A program made the position numbers and the translations under genes. The notes under the pieces are model-generated. The model was given only the letters and a program-made list of their open reading frames with translations. It had not been told where the DNA came from and ran no database searches. Of a stretch of DNA of 64,000 nt, positions 26,410 to 37,722 are shown one piece after another (the stretch's first letter is position 1; each line of letters starts with the position of its first letter). The stretch is from assembly GCA_017853885.1 (NCBI GenBank), contig JAFMIR010000013.1:1-64000 (forward strand), written 5' to 3'. Source of the DNA: Prosthecobacter sp. Its GTDB lineage: Bacteria; Verrucomicrobiota; Verrucomicrobiia; Verrucomicrobiales; Verrucomicrobiaceae.

Positions 26410-26802
26410 ATGGACCTCGCCGATGTCATCGACCTCTGCCTCAGCCTCCCCGGAGCCGAGGAAACGCAGCCTTTTGGCCCCGAGGCGCTCGTTTACAAGG
26501 TCGGCGGCAAGCTCTTTGCCATCACCGTGCCTGAGGACCATCCGGCCCGCGTCAACCTCAAGTGCGACCCCGAGCGTTCCCTGGAGCTTCGTGATCAATA
26601 CCAGGCCATCAAACCCGGCTGGCACATGAACAAGAAACACTGGAACACCCTCATCCTCGACGGGTCCGTGCCTCCCAAGCTCATCCGTGAACTCGTCCAG
26701 CACAGCTACGACCTCGTCATGGCCGCCATGCCGGCCAGATCGCGGCCGAAGATGGAGGGGCCCGGGAAAGTCTCGTCCAAGCCCCGCAAAGCCAAAAAGT
26801 AG
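26410..26802 (+). CDS. MmcQ/YjbR family protein
   Basis: A 130-residue protein of the MmcQ/YjbR (CyaY-like) fold. It opens [23 protein letters not shown] and contains [22 protein letters not shown] and [14 protein letters not shown], all typical. The C-terminal [19 protein letters not shown] is a basic tail. It is often annotated DNA-binding, but function is unproven. It is followed by aconitase 88 nt later. Confidence 0.85.
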   Translation: MDLADVIDLCLSLPGAEETQPFGPEALVYKVGGKLFAITVPEDHPARVNLKCDPERSLELRDQYQAIKPGWHMNKKHWNTLILDGSVPPKLIRELVQHSYDLVMAAMPARSRPKMEGPGKVSSKPRKAKK

Positions 26803-26890
26803 GTGTCAAAGCTGCTCTCTTGGTTATCTCTCCGGCCCGCCGGTCCAGACCGGCATCCTCTTTGCTCTACGCCCTCCGCTCTCAGCCCCC

Positions 26891-29575
<2,685 letters not shown>

Positions 29576-29629
29576 ACCGTCGAACCTAAAGATCTCGCTC
29601 ATCCACGCGATCGCGCATGCGCCCCGATC

Positions 29630-30340
29630 TCATCGGCGCTGCAAGGCACGGTCCACAAGGCCTTCGTAGATCTGTCGGCGGGCGTCGAGGCCGAGTCCTT
29701 GGTTCCGATGACCAAACATGGTCCTGTTGATCTCTTCGCGCTGAGAGGTGCTAAGGCGGGAAAGTTTTTCGACCATCTCACGCGGTGGCTTGTCGGGATA
29801 CCCATCCGCGAGAAAGCCGTCTTTGTAGTTCAAGGCAGCGGCTTTGGCTTCGCTAAGCTGCTTGTCACTGATCGCAGGAAGATTTCCGCCGCCGCTGACG
29901 GAGCTACCTCGGCTGCCACTGACAGACTTTGGTGGACGAGGCGGAGGCTTTTGGTAGCGGATCGTGACAACTTCGCCGCCGGCAGTCTGAATCTTCGCGC
30001 TCCAAGTCTGCGTCCTCGCCGGATCCCCGCCAACGCCGACCAGCTGCCAGCCCTCGCGATTGGGCTGCCGGGAAACCATGATCGACTCCATCGTCCTAGT
30101 GTCCATGAGCGTAGCAAAGGTGTTCTGATCAAAACGGGCAACGCCTGTGAGAATCAGCGAATCGGAGATGCCAAGCGAGCGCGTGAAGGGTGAGTTCGTC
30201 ATGAGCGCATCGAAAGTCTCGTGCCGCAGCGGTCGAGGAATGGCTCCATCCTCACCCTGCGAACGTAAAGTGCCCTTAATAGCGAGTGCTAGGACAACGA
30301 GTCTGAAGACACGCGAGCCCAGCGAGGTGATTAAACGCAT
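29630..30340 (-). CDS. Hypothetical exported protein
   Basis: Not recognised. The ATG at 30340 (MRLITSLGSRVFRLVVLALAIKG) gives a signal-like N-terminus and about 236 residues; a start 11 codons upstream (30373) is also open. Then comes a beta-rich part with SLGISDSLILTGVARFDQNTFATLMDT, which recalls the pilus/type II secretion accessory style but is not assignable. A Pro/Gly/Ser-rich linker (PPPRPPKSVSGSRGSS) and a charged helical tail follow (REMVEKLSRLSTSQREEINRTM). It is divergent from the small gene at 30449. Confidence 0.6.
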   Translation of the reverse strand: MRLITSLGSRVFRLVVLALAIKGTLRSQGEDGAIPRPLRHETFDALMTNSPFTRSLGISDSLILTGVARFDQNTFATLMDTRTMESIMVSRQPNREGWQLVGVGGDPARTQTWSAKIQTAGGEVVTIRYQKPPPRPPKSVSGSRGSSVSGGGNLPAISDKQLSEAKAAALNYKDGFLADGYPDKPPREMVEKLSRLSTSQREEINRTMFGHRNQGLGLDARRQIYEGLVDRALQRR

Positions 30341-30375
30341 AGGCTGCTGTACGAATTGAGACCCCACTGCCATGC

Positions 30376-30408
30376 AAAAACTCGAAAGGAGCCTGCTGCG
30401 AGTTTTTT
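30376..30408. other. Hairpin between divergent genes
   Basis: AAAAACTCG (30376-30384) pairs with CGAGTTTTT (30399-30407) around a 14-nt loop; on the plus strand it ends in a T-run. It lies just upstream of the alternative start of the minus-strand gene and upstream of 30449. Attenuator, terminator of leftward read-through or chance are all possible. Confidence 0.3.
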
Positions 30409-30448
30409 CGTTGTGTGCATAGCACCAGGTCCCTAAACGATACTACCC

Positions 30449-30724
30449 ATGAAAAAACTTCTTTTCATCCTGATCAGCGTCATGGCGGCACTGGCGGCGC
30501 TGAATCCGTCCGAGGAGGACTATCGCGAGCATGTGCGGAAGAAAAAGGGCGTGAGCGGTGCCGCAGCGCTGGCGTTGATGGACCTGCTATCCTTCGATAA
30601 GAAAGGCAGCATCCGGCGGCAGAATTTCCTCATCGCCAGCCGTTTCTATCTCGACGGTGATGGTCTGCTGCCGCGTGAAAACCGCGCTTGGGGCATCGCA
30701 GGCTTGTTCATCGACTCCAACTAA
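30449..30724 (+). CDS. Small exported protein, DUF4359-like
   Basis: A 91-residue protein with a short hydrophobic leader (MKKLLFILISVMAALAAL). The following NPSEEDYREHVRKK and the late RRQNFLIASRFYLDG ... WGIAGLFID recall the DUF4359 family, small secreted proteins of unknown role; this match is from memory. It lies 20 nt upstream of the NIPSNAP gene and so probably shares its transcript. Confidence 0.65.
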   Translation: MKKLLFILISVMAALAALNPSEEDYREHVRKKKGVSGAAALALMDLLSFDKKGSIRRQNFLIASRFYLDGDGLLPRENRAWGIAGLFIDSN

Positions 30725-30744
30725 ACTCTCCATTCCATCTAATT

Positions 30745-31515
30745 ATGACACGAAGCACTTTTTTGAAGACGACCGTGGCTGCTGCAGGCCTGGCCGCCAA
30801 CGCGCCAGCCGCCGAAACCAGCGGACGCGAGTATATTGAAATCCGCAAAATCACACTCAAGAGCCCCGAGAAGCAAACTCTGCTGGAAACTTACCTGCGT
30901 GACGCAGCAATCCCAGCGCTGAACAAGCTGGGGGTTAGCCATGTGGGTGTGTTCCTTCCTGAAAAGCCAGACGGCGATGCCGTGGTGTATGTGCTGCTGC
31001 GTCATGCCTCACTCGAAACAGTGGCAAAGAGTGCGGATTTGCTCAGTGAAGCCTTGGTGCAGCAGGTGGGCGCATCTTACCTCAATTTGACTTCAGAGGA
31101 CCCAGCATATGAGCGCATTGAGAGCTGGCTCACACGCGGCATTGGAGGCATGCCGGGCATGAACCTGCCGCCCAAGGACAGTGGACTCTACCAGCTACGC
31201 ATCTACGAAAGCCACAATGAGAAGGCAGCGAAGAAGAAGATCGAGATGTTCGATATCGGCGAGCTGGCCATCTTTGCGCGCTGTGGGTTGAACGCGGTTT
31301 TCTTTGGCGAGACAATTCTCGGTCCTCTGATGCCAAACCTGACTTACATGCTCGCCTTTGCCGACACCGCCGCCAAGGACACGGCATGGAATGCCTTCCG
31401 CGCTGATCCAGAATGGGTGCGCCTGAAGGCAATCCCCGGTTTCACAGACAAGGAAATCGTAACACGCATTACAAACCTGCTTCTTGTGCCGGCAGCATAC
31501 TCGCAGATCAGATGA
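30745..31515 (+). CDS. NIPSNAP-family exported protein
   Basis: Starting at MTRSTFLKTTVAAAGLAANAPA (30745) gives 256 residues and a signal-peptide-like N-terminus. Two ferredoxin-like NIPSNAP repeats are visible: YIEIRKITLKSPEKQTLLETYL near residue 30 and YQLRIYESHNEKAAKKKIEMF near 150, with GETILGPLMPNLTYMLAF in the second. The family is widespread in PVC bacteria with unknown function. Its stop overlaps the next start (ATGA at 31512-31515), coupling it to the histidine phosphatase. Confidence 0.88.
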   Translation: MTRSTFLKTTVAAAGLAANAPAAETSGREYIEIRKITLKSPEKQTLLETYLRDAAIPALNKLGVSHVGVFLPEKPDGDAVVYVLLRHASLETVAKSADLLSEALVQQVGASYLNLTSEDPAYERIESWLTRGIGGMPGMNLPPKDSGLYQLRIYESHNEKAAKKKIEMFDIGELAIFARCGLNAVFFGETILGPLMPNLTYMLAFADTAAKDTAWNAFRADPEWVRLKAIPGFTDKEIVTRITNLLLVPAAYSQIR

Positions 31516-32189
31516 CCCACATGCGGATCGGCCTTGCGCGTCATTTTCCCGTCTCAGTGCCTTGGCCCAGCGGCTGGCGCACATCCGCTGAATTGCAAAC
31601 TTGGCGTGAGCAATACGACCACGCGGAGGTGATTTCTTTTCCAGTGCCCGACGAGACTCCAAACTGGTCTCACTGCTACACCAGCGATCTTCCACGAGCT
31701 GAGAAGACGGCACGGACGCTTTTTCGCGCTGCAGTCACCCCCCTTTCACTGCTACGCGAGGGAGAATTTGGCCCATTTCCGACCGGAAGGCTGCGTCTTC
31801 CGGTTTGGATATGGTACCGTGTGATCCGCTTGGCCTGGTTGGCAGGACACCCGTCTCAAAAACATCTGCGTGATGACTTTTTCAAGCGTGTCCGCGCCGT
31901 GGCAGACATCATCGAATCGCACCAAGAGGATCTGCTGCTCGTCTCGCATGCCGGGATGATGCTGTATCTGCGCAAAGAACTCATACGGCGAGGTTTTCGG
32001 GGCCCCCGCTTCGACACGGCACAACATGCGCGGGTGTATGAATTCCATCGCCAGTCGGTTGCTCGAACCTCTACCTCCATTGGCGTGACTCTGCTGCCCG
32101 AGGCGAGCTTGGAGAGAAAAGACCTGCCAAAACGAAACACCCGCATCTTTTCAAAAACAGCCGTTGCTCATGCATCTCGAGAAGGCTGA
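31512..32189 (+). CDS. Histidine phosphatase family protein
   Basis: The start overlapping the previous stop (ATGACCCACATG) gives 225 residues beginning MTHMRIGLARHFPV; the longer ORF start is unlikely. The phosphohistidine motif is LARHFPV, near the N-terminus; the usual RHG has become RHF. A second His is in LLVSHAGMM, the conserved second motif, and TSDLPRAEKTARTL matches the family's S-D-L-x-R-A segment. The family acts on sugar phosphates, phospho-proteins or nucleotides. It is translationally coupled to the NIPSNAP gene. Confidence 0.82.
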   Translation: MTHMRIGLARHFPVSVPWPSGWRTSAELQTWREQYDHAEVISFPVPDETPNWSHCYTSDLPRAEKTARTLFRAAVTPLSLLREGEFGPFPTGRLRLPVWIWYRVIRLAWLAGHPSQKHLRDDFFKRVRAVADIIESHQEDLLLVSHAGMMLYLRKELIRRGFRGPRFDTAQHARVYEFHRQSVARTSTSIGVTLLPEASLERKDLPKRNTRIFSKTAVAHASREG

Positions 32190-32265
32190 AAAGTGCGGAG
32201 AATCAGGCCTTGCCATCCCATGATGCCCTGCTAATGAGCTTGCTTCAGAAGCTTGTCTTAAGCAC

Positions 32266-32336
32266 GCGGGTATAGCTTAATGGTAAAGTTCCAGCCTTCC
32301 ACGCTGGCCATGTGGGTTCGATTCCCACTACCCGCT
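32266..32336 (+). tRNA. tRNA-Gly (anticodon TCC)
   Basis: GCGGGTA at the 5' end pairs with TACCCGC at 32329-32335. The D-arm AGCTTAATGGTAAAGTT, the anticodon arm CCAGC-CTTCCAC-GCTGG (anticodon TCC) and the T-arm GTGGG-TTCGATT-CCCAC all fold. CCA is not encoded. The TCC anticodon reads GGA and GGG glycine codons. Confidence 0.97.
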
Positions 32337-32490
32337 CTGAAAACATGTTGGAGATGAATCTGAAATCATCACCTAGCGGAAACAAGTTCCCGAACGAAGG
32401 CTCGAATCGTTGACTTGGACTCATGTGATCGATATTCCGTGTTTCCGTTTTGCGCCAGCCGGCCCAAAATACCTTGGACCATGCACCCTG

Positions 32491-32513
32491 CCTGAAACTT
32501 GAAACCTGAAACC
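32491..32513. repeat. Short CTGAAAC/TTGAAAC repeat word at hsp70 start
   Basis: CCTGAAACTTGAAACCTGAAACC contains three spaced copies of the TGAAAC word. It overlaps the TTG start codon of the Hsp70 gene. Comparable tandem words are scattered in planctomycete and verrucomicrobial intergenic DNA; a genome count would be needed to prove it here. Confidence 0.35.
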
Positions 32514-34244
32514 CGCCCCTCTCTCATCCTCGGCATGGATCTTGGCACCACGAACTCTCTCGTCGGTGTTGTGGACAGCGGCTTCCCCATTCTGCTTGCT
32601 GATGAGAATGGCAACCGCAGCACCCCAAGCGCTGTCTGTTATGACCACAATGGTAGCATTCAAGTGGGAAACATAGCGCTGAGACAGCGGGCCTTGAATC
32701 CGAGCCGCACCGTTACCTCTGTGAAGCGTCTGATCGGACGCCGTGGCGGCGAGAGCGACTGGCGGCCACACTACAACCTCAGTGAGCTTGGTGTTACACC
32801 CGCCGAAGTCTCCGCCGAGATTCTCAAACGGCTCAAAAGCATCGCCGAAAATGCGCTGGAGCAAAATGTCAGCCGCGCTGTCATCACCGTGCCCGCCTTC
32901 TTCAATGACGCGCAACGCGCCGCGACGAAGAAAGCAGGTGAGCTAGCCGGCCTCACTGTCGAACGCATCCTCAGCGAGCCCACCGCCGCCGCACTCGCCT
33001 ACGGCCTCGATAAACTCGACGAGCATCAAAAAGTCGCCGTCTATGATCTGGGTGGTGGCACCTTCGACATCAGTATTCTCGAGATGCGCGATGGCGTTTT
33101 TCAAGTGCTTGCCACTGCCGGCGATACTCAGCTCGGCGGCGACGACCTCGACCAAGCATTAGCCTGCTTCCTCGCGGAGAAGCTCTCGCGCCCGGCCACC
33201 GACCTCCACCTTCTTGAAGCCGCCGAAAGCATCAAAAAACGTCTTTCCACCGATGACACCACGGAGTTTCATGGAGTGACGATCACACGTGGCGACCTCG
33301 AAAAGCTGGCCAAACCTTGGCTGGATCGCACTCGACAACACTGCCTTCGAGCTTTGAGCGATGCCAAGATCAAACCCGGCGTTCTCGACGAGGTCATCCT
33401 CGTGGGCGGCAGCACACGAATGCCACTGGTACGGCAATTCGTGGCTGAACTCTTCGGTAAAGAACCCAACACGTCACAAAATCCCGACGAAGCGATCGCG
33501 CTAGGCGCCACCATTCAGGCTGGCATCCTCGCCGGCAGCCTGCGGCAGGTGCTGCTGCTCGATGTCACCCCGCTCTCGCTTGGCATCGAGACTTTCGGCG
33601 GCTTGATGAACATCATCATCCCGCGAAACACCACCCTCCCCGCGAAGGCAGGCGAGATGTTCACCAACGCAGTCGCCAACCAAGACATCATGCTCATTCG
33701 CATTTTGCAGGGCGAACGGGAGTTGGCGAACGACAACTGGGAACTCGGCCGTATCGAAGTCCCCTTCCCCGGCGGACCCAAAGGCAGCGCCCGTGTCGGC
33801 GTGCAGTTCAGCCTCGATGCCGATGGCATCCTCCACGTCCTTGCTCGTGATACCGTCACGAACAGTGACACCAACCTTGAGATCCGCGGCACTGCCATCG
33901 ACGTCGCCGACGAGCGTGTGGAGCAGATGATCGCCGAAAGTATTGAGTTCGCCTTCGACGACATGAACGAGCGCATCTGGACCGAAGCCAAACTCAAAGC
34001 CGAGGAACTCCTCCCCGCCGTGGAAGCCGCCCTCACGCAACTCGGCGATGCTATCACCGCTGACGAAGCCCAAACCGTCCGCCAGCACGCCGCCAACGTC
34101 CGCGAGCTACTCGATGGAACCGATCATGATGCCAAAGCCCTCAAAACCGCCACTCAGCTCCTCGACGACGCCACCCAAACCCTCGCCGTCTTGCTTCTCG
34201 ACCGTGCAATGGAGGAGTCACTAGCCCGGCGGGGCATCCTTTGA
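32499..34244 (+). CDS. Hsp70 family chaperone (DnaK/HscA-like, short)
   Basis: A 581-residue Hsp70. The ATPase motifs are complete: GMDLGTTNSLVG, YDLGGGTFDISIL, VILVGGSTRMPLV, and VPAFFNDAQRAATKKAGELAG. The substrate domain begins near LLDVTPLSLGIETFGG. It is shorter than DnaK (about 638), lacking the acidic tail, and resembles HscA or a DnaK-like paralogue. The start is TTG at 32499 (MKPETRPSLILGMDLG); starting at the ATG 12 codons later would truncate the first beta-strand. No DnaJ or HscB partner is adjacent. The SUF genes 2 kb away might hint at Fe-S work, but this is weak. Confidence 0.92.
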   Translation: MKPETRPSLILGMDLGTTNSLVGVVDSGFPILLADENGNRSTPSAVCYDHNGSIQVGNIALRQRALNPSRTVTSVKRLIGRRGGESDWRPHYNLSELGVTPAEVSAEILKRLKSIAENALEQNVSRAVITVPAFFNDAQRAATKKAGELAGLTVERILSEPTAAALAYGLDKLDEHQKVAVYDLGGGTFDISILEMRDGVFQVLATAGDTQLGGDDLDQALACFLAEKLSRPATDLHLLEAAESIKKRLSTDDTTEFHGVTITRGDLEKLAKPWLDRTRQHCLRALSDAKIKPGVLDEVILVGGSTRMPLVRQFVAELFGKEPNTSQNPDEAIALGATIQAGILAGSLRQVLLLDVTPLSLGIETFGGLMNIIIPRNTTLPAKAGEMFTNAVANQDIMLIRILQGERELANDNWELGRIEVPFPGGPKGSARVGVQFSLDADGILHVLARDTVTNSDTNLEIRGTAIDVADERVEQMIAESIEFAFDDMNERIWTEAKLKAEELLPAVEAALTQLGDAITADEAQTVRQHAANVRELLDGTDHDAKALKTATQLLDDATQTLAVLLLDRAMEESLARRGIL

Positions 34245-34330
34245 AGAGTTCGCCCATGGGCTTTCATGCCCCATTCCTTGCTTTCGCACCATTCTGCGGC
34301 ATTTTGACTGCCCCCAAACCTTAAAAAGAC

Positions 34331-36127
34331 ATGTCCAAAGCCTCCGTTGAAGAAATCAAACTCGCCTCCGCTGGCCTCCGTGGCCAGCTTGCCGAGCTTT
34401 TCGCTGACACCAGCACCCCGAACATTCCGGAGGACAGCAATATCCTCATGAAGCATCACGGGTCCTACCAGCAAGACGACCGCGACTTGCGTGCCCAGCT
34501 TTCCAAAGAAAAGAAGGAAAAGGCATGGAGCTTCATGATCCGCAGCAAGATGCCCGGCGGCCGTATCACCGCCGAACAATGGATGATCCACGACGCCCTT
34601 TGCACCAAAGCCATGGGCAACATGCGCCTCACCAACCGCCAAGGCATTCAGCTCCATGGCGTGCTCAAAGGCGGCGTGAAGGAAGTCATCAGCAACGTTT
34701 GTCACAGCGGCCTTTCCACCATGGGCGCCTGCGGCGACGTCGTGCGCAACACCATGGGCCCCGCCGCGCCGATCAAGGACGCCGTGCATGCTGATACGCA
34801 AAAACTCACCGAAGAGATCAGCCAGCGCTTCCTCTGGCGCAGCTCCGCCTACGCAGACATCTGGCTCGATGGCGAAAAGCTTGAACCCAACTGGATCAAG
34901 GACCCCGAGGTCAATCCCGCCGTGCGCGAGGCCACCAAGGCCACCGAAGGCGATGACCCAATCTACGGCAAAGTCTATCTGCCGCGCAAATTCAAGATCG
35001 GTGTGGCCATCCAGCCACTCAATGACGCGGACATCTACTCGCAAGATGTCGGTCTCGTGCCGCATGTCGTGAATGGCGAGGTCGAAGGCTATACCATCAC
35101 CGTCGGCGGCGGCTTCGGTATGAGCCACGGCCAGCTCAACACGCGCCCTTTCCTCGGCCAGCCTCTACTTTACGCGAAGCGTGCAAATGTCGTCGATGCC
35201 ATCGAAGCCATCGTCACCACCCAGCGCGACCACGGCAACCGCACCGAGCGCAAAAACGCCCGCCTGAAATATACCGTGCAGACCATGGGCCTCGATGGTT
35301 TCCGCGCTGAAGTCGTGCGCCGTTTGCCCGGCATCGAGACCTTCCCGCCAAAGCAGCTGAAATTTAACACCGTCGAAGACAACATGGGCTGGCATGAGCA
35401 GGGCGACGGCAAGCTCTACTGCTGCGTTTACGTCAACATGGGCCGCGTCGTCGATCGCGAAAATGGACCGAAATACCGCTCCTGCTTTGCTGAGATCGCC
35501 ACCACGCTGAAGCTGCCTCTCATCGTCACACCGAATACGAACCTCATCATTGCCGAGGTCGTGCCCGAGCAAAAAGCCTCCGTCGATGCCATCCTCGCCA
35601 AACATGGCGTCGTTCACGCTGATGAGGCTGGCTTCACCCGCGCCCGCAAGGTCGCCCACGCCTGTGTTGCTTTACCAACCTGCGGTTTGAGCCTCAGCGA
35701 GTCCGAACGCGCCCTTCCCGGCATTCTCGACAAGATCGACCCGATCCTGAAGGAGCTGGGCCTAGAAGACGAGCCCATCCTCTTCCGCATGACTGGTTGC
35801 CCCAATGGCTGCGGCCGCCCCTACAACGCCGATTTCGGTTTCGTGGGCCGTGCGCCGAACAAATACGCGATGTTCGTCGGTGGCAGCATCCGCGGCAACG
35901 CGCTCGCCGGCCTCGAATTCAAATCCGTGCTCGGTGACGAGATCCCCGGCAAGGTCCGCACCTTCCTAGAAGCCTTCAAAGCCGAGCGCCAGCCTGGCGA
36001 ACTCTTCGCCGACTGGTTCGCACGCACCCGAACCAAGGGTGAAGCCCCGACGCCTGAGCAATTCCACATTGAACTCGCCGAACGTGCCGCCAAGCTCGCC
36101 GGTGAGAAGGTGGAAGCGGCAGGATAA
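34331..36127 (+). CDS. Assimilatory sulfite reductase haemoprotein
   Basis: A 598-residue siroheme/4Fe-4S reductase of the nitrite/sulfite reductase family. It has two ferredoxin-like half-repeats and two cluster-binding elements: CVALPTC (C-x5-C) and TGCPNGCGRP (C-x3-C), which also bind siroheme. NMRLTNRQGIQLHG and the early HHGSYQQDDRD fit the CysI/Sir (sulfite) branch better than nitrite reductase, which I judge by motif style only. It reduces sulfite to sulfide for cysteine synthesis. The electron donor (flavoprotein or ferredoxin) is not encoded nearby. It ends before a 163-bp palindromic element and a strong terminator. Confidence 0.88.
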   Translation: MSKASVEEIKLASAGLRGQLAELFADTSTPNIPEDSNILMKHHGSYQQDDRDLRAQLSKEKKEKAWSFMIRSKMPGGRITAEQWMIHDALCTKAMGNMRLTNRQGIQLHGVLKGGVKEVISNVCHSGLSTMGACGDVVRNTMGPAAPIKDAVHADTQKLTEEISQRFLWRSSAYADIWLDGEKLEPNWIKDPEVNPAVREATKATEGDDPIYGKVYLPRKFKIGVAIQPLNDADIYSQDVGLVPHVVNGEVEGYTITVGGGFGMSHGQLNTRPFLGQPLLYAKRANVVDAIEAIVTTQRDHGNRTERKNARLKYTVQTMGLDGFRAEVVRRLPGIETFPPKQLKFNTVEDNMGWHEQGDGKLYCCVYVNMGRVVDRENGPKYRSCFAEIATTLKLPLIVTPNTNLIIAEVVPEQKASVDAILAKHGVVHADEAGFTRARKVAHACVALPTCGLSLSESERALPGILDKIDPILKELGLEDEPILFRMTGCPNGCGRPYNADFGFVGRAPNKYAMFVGGSIRGNALAGLEFKSVLGDEIPGKVRTFLEAFKAERQPGELFADWFARTRTKGEAPTPEQFHIELAERAAKLAGEKVEAAG

Positions 36128-36144
36128 GGCCTACCTTCCAAATA

Positions 36145-36307
36145 GACCGTTTCTCAAAAAGAATGTCTGAAATGACCGGCGAGCGCGGCGGCTTCAGTGG
36201 CAAGGAAAGAGCGAGGATGCTATTGGGACAATAGCTGACGAGCGAATGACGCCGCCAATGAGGCTGCCCCGCCGCCGGGAATCTGACAGACATTTTGAGA
36301 ACCGGTC
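36145..36307. mobile_element. MITE-like 163-bp palindromic element flanked by TA
   Basis: The left end GACCGTTTCTCAAAAAGAATGTCT and the reverse complement of the right end, GACCGGTTCTCAAAATGTCT, align with one substitution and a 4-nt gap. The flanks read AAATA-element-TAGATT, a TA duplication as made by IS630/Tc1-type transposases. The interior is also an imperfect palindrome that meets at GCTATTG-GGA-CAATAGC (centre about 36211-36228). No ORF of note is inside. This is the form of a non-autonomous miniature element; a long RNA hairpin is the alternative. Confidence 0.65.
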
Positions 36308-36322
36308 TAGATTCATTCACCC

Positions 36323-36354
36323 AAAACGGGACGAGCCTTCGCTCGTCCCGTTTT
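36323..36354. terminator. Strong bidirectional terminator
   Basis: AAAACGGGACGAGC (36323-36336) pairs perfectly with GCTCGTCCCGTTTT (36341-36354) around a CTTC tetraloop. A-tract and T-tract flank the GC core, so it works on both strands. It separates the convergent sulfite reductase and sufD genes. Confidence 0.92.
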
Positions 36355-36366
36355 GTTTGATGAAAC

Positions 36367-37674
36367 TCACTCCGCCTTGAGCAGCTTCTCGTCGATGCGC
36401 GCGACGAGCGTGTCGAGCACCTCGCTATTGCCGAAGCGTTCGATGACGTCGGCGAGGAAGCCTTCGACGATGAGGCGGCGGCTTTCGGTGTCGGGGATGC
36501 CGCGAGCTTTCAGGTAGAAGAGCTCTTCATCGGCGATGGGACCACTGGTGCTGCCATGGCTGCATTTGACCTGATCGGCATTGATTTCGAGACCAGGAAG
36601 GCTGTTGGCCTCGGCTTCATTGCTGTTGAGCAGGTTGCGACACGTTTGATAGGCATCGGTGTAGTGGGCGCCTTCATCGACGATGATGAGGCCACTGAAA
36701 ACGGTGCGCGATTTGCCATAGAGGGCGTTTTTGTAGAGCAGGTCGCTGGTGGCACGCGGAGCTTTGTGACGCTGAAGCGTGCGCTGATCGACGATTTGAT
36801 CACCGATGGGCAAACTGACGCTGAGCATGTCGCTGCGGGCACCCTGGCCGACGAGATCGCTGACGCTCTCGCTGCGGCTGAAGGCGGCACCGAGCTGCAC
36901 CTGGAAGCTTTTCACGCTGGCATCCCGTCCGGCGGTGATGCTGGAAAGATGAAGCGCCTGGGCGTCATCGGCCAGCTCCTGGCAGGCGGCGTAGGTGATC
37001 TGGCTGCCGCTACCGCCGACGAGATCGGCGATGGCGATGCTGAGGCCGCCTTCCCCTTCGAGGCTGCGGTAATGATCGACGACACTGACCTGCGCATGGT
37101 CGCCCGTGACGACGAGCGTGTGCGGGAAGATGGCGGCGTGGTCGCCGACGACCCAGTGGAAGACTTCAATGGGCTTTTCGATGACGACGTTCTTCGGCAC
37201 GATGATGACGGTACCCGCTTTGACATGCGCGAGGTGCAATGCGGCAAATTTATTCGAGCCCAGAGCTTGTTCGCCCTTCATGAAATGCTGCTGGAGGACG
37301 GCTTCATGCGATTTCAGGGCTTCCTCGAAGCTCACGCACACAACGTCGGCGGGAAGACTGTTCGTGTCGGATTCGATGAGCGTGTCATTCACGAAGACAA
37401 ATCGTGCGGCGCGTTCTTTGAGGCCTTCGGTGGCTGCGAGCGCGGCTTTCGACTGCTCGGCGGTCGGTGTTTTAGCCTGAGCGTGGTCGGCGAGCTCGAT
37501 CTTCTTCGCGTTCGAGTAGCGCCAGTGCTCGTCATTGAGGCCGGGAAGCGGCAGGGACTGGAATTCGGTCCAGGCGGCTTCTGAGCGAATGCGGAACCAG
37601 TCAGGCGTGGAGGTGCTACGAGCAGGTGTGGTGGAGAGAAGGCCAGTGGAGGTCTCGGAGGAAGCAGTAGGCAT
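36367..37674 (-). CDS. sufD: Fe-S cluster assembly protein SufD
   Basis: A 435-residue SufD, partner of SufB in the SufBC2D scaffold. The SufB/D core beta-helix is evident in the C-terminal half: VVDHYRSLEGEGG, LYKNALYGKSRTVFSGLI, and the hallmark SLPGLEINADQVKCSHGSTSGPIADEELFYLKARGI. The Cys and His in VKCSHG match the conserved SufD His. It is the last gene of fur-sufC-sufB-sufD, 48 nt after sufB, ended by the bidirectional terminator. Confidence 0.95.
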   Translation of the reverse strand: MPTASSETSTGLLSTTPARSTSTPDWFRIRSEAAWTEFQSLPLPGLNDEHWRYSNAKKIELADHAQAKTPTAEQSKAALAATEGLKERAARFVFVNDTLIESDTNSLPADVVCVSFEEALKSHEAVLQQHFMKGEQALGSNKFAALHLAHVKAGTVIIVPKNVVIEKPIEVFHWVVGDHAAIFPHTLVVTGDHAQVSVVDHYRSLEGEGGLSIAIADLVGGSGSQITYAACQELADDAQALHLSSITAGRDASVKSFQVQLGAAFSRSESVSDLVGQGARSDMLSVSLPIGDQIVDQRTLQRHKAPRATSDLLYKNALYGKSRTVFSGLIIVDEGAHYTDAYQTCRNLLNSNEAEANSLPGLEINADQVKCSHGSTSGPIADEELFYLKARGIPDTESRRLIVEGFLADVIERFGNSEVLDTLVARIDEKLLKAE

Positions 37675-37722
37675 TGAGCGAGAAAAGTAGCGAATGGCGA
37701 ATTCAGAGTGTCGAATGCAATG

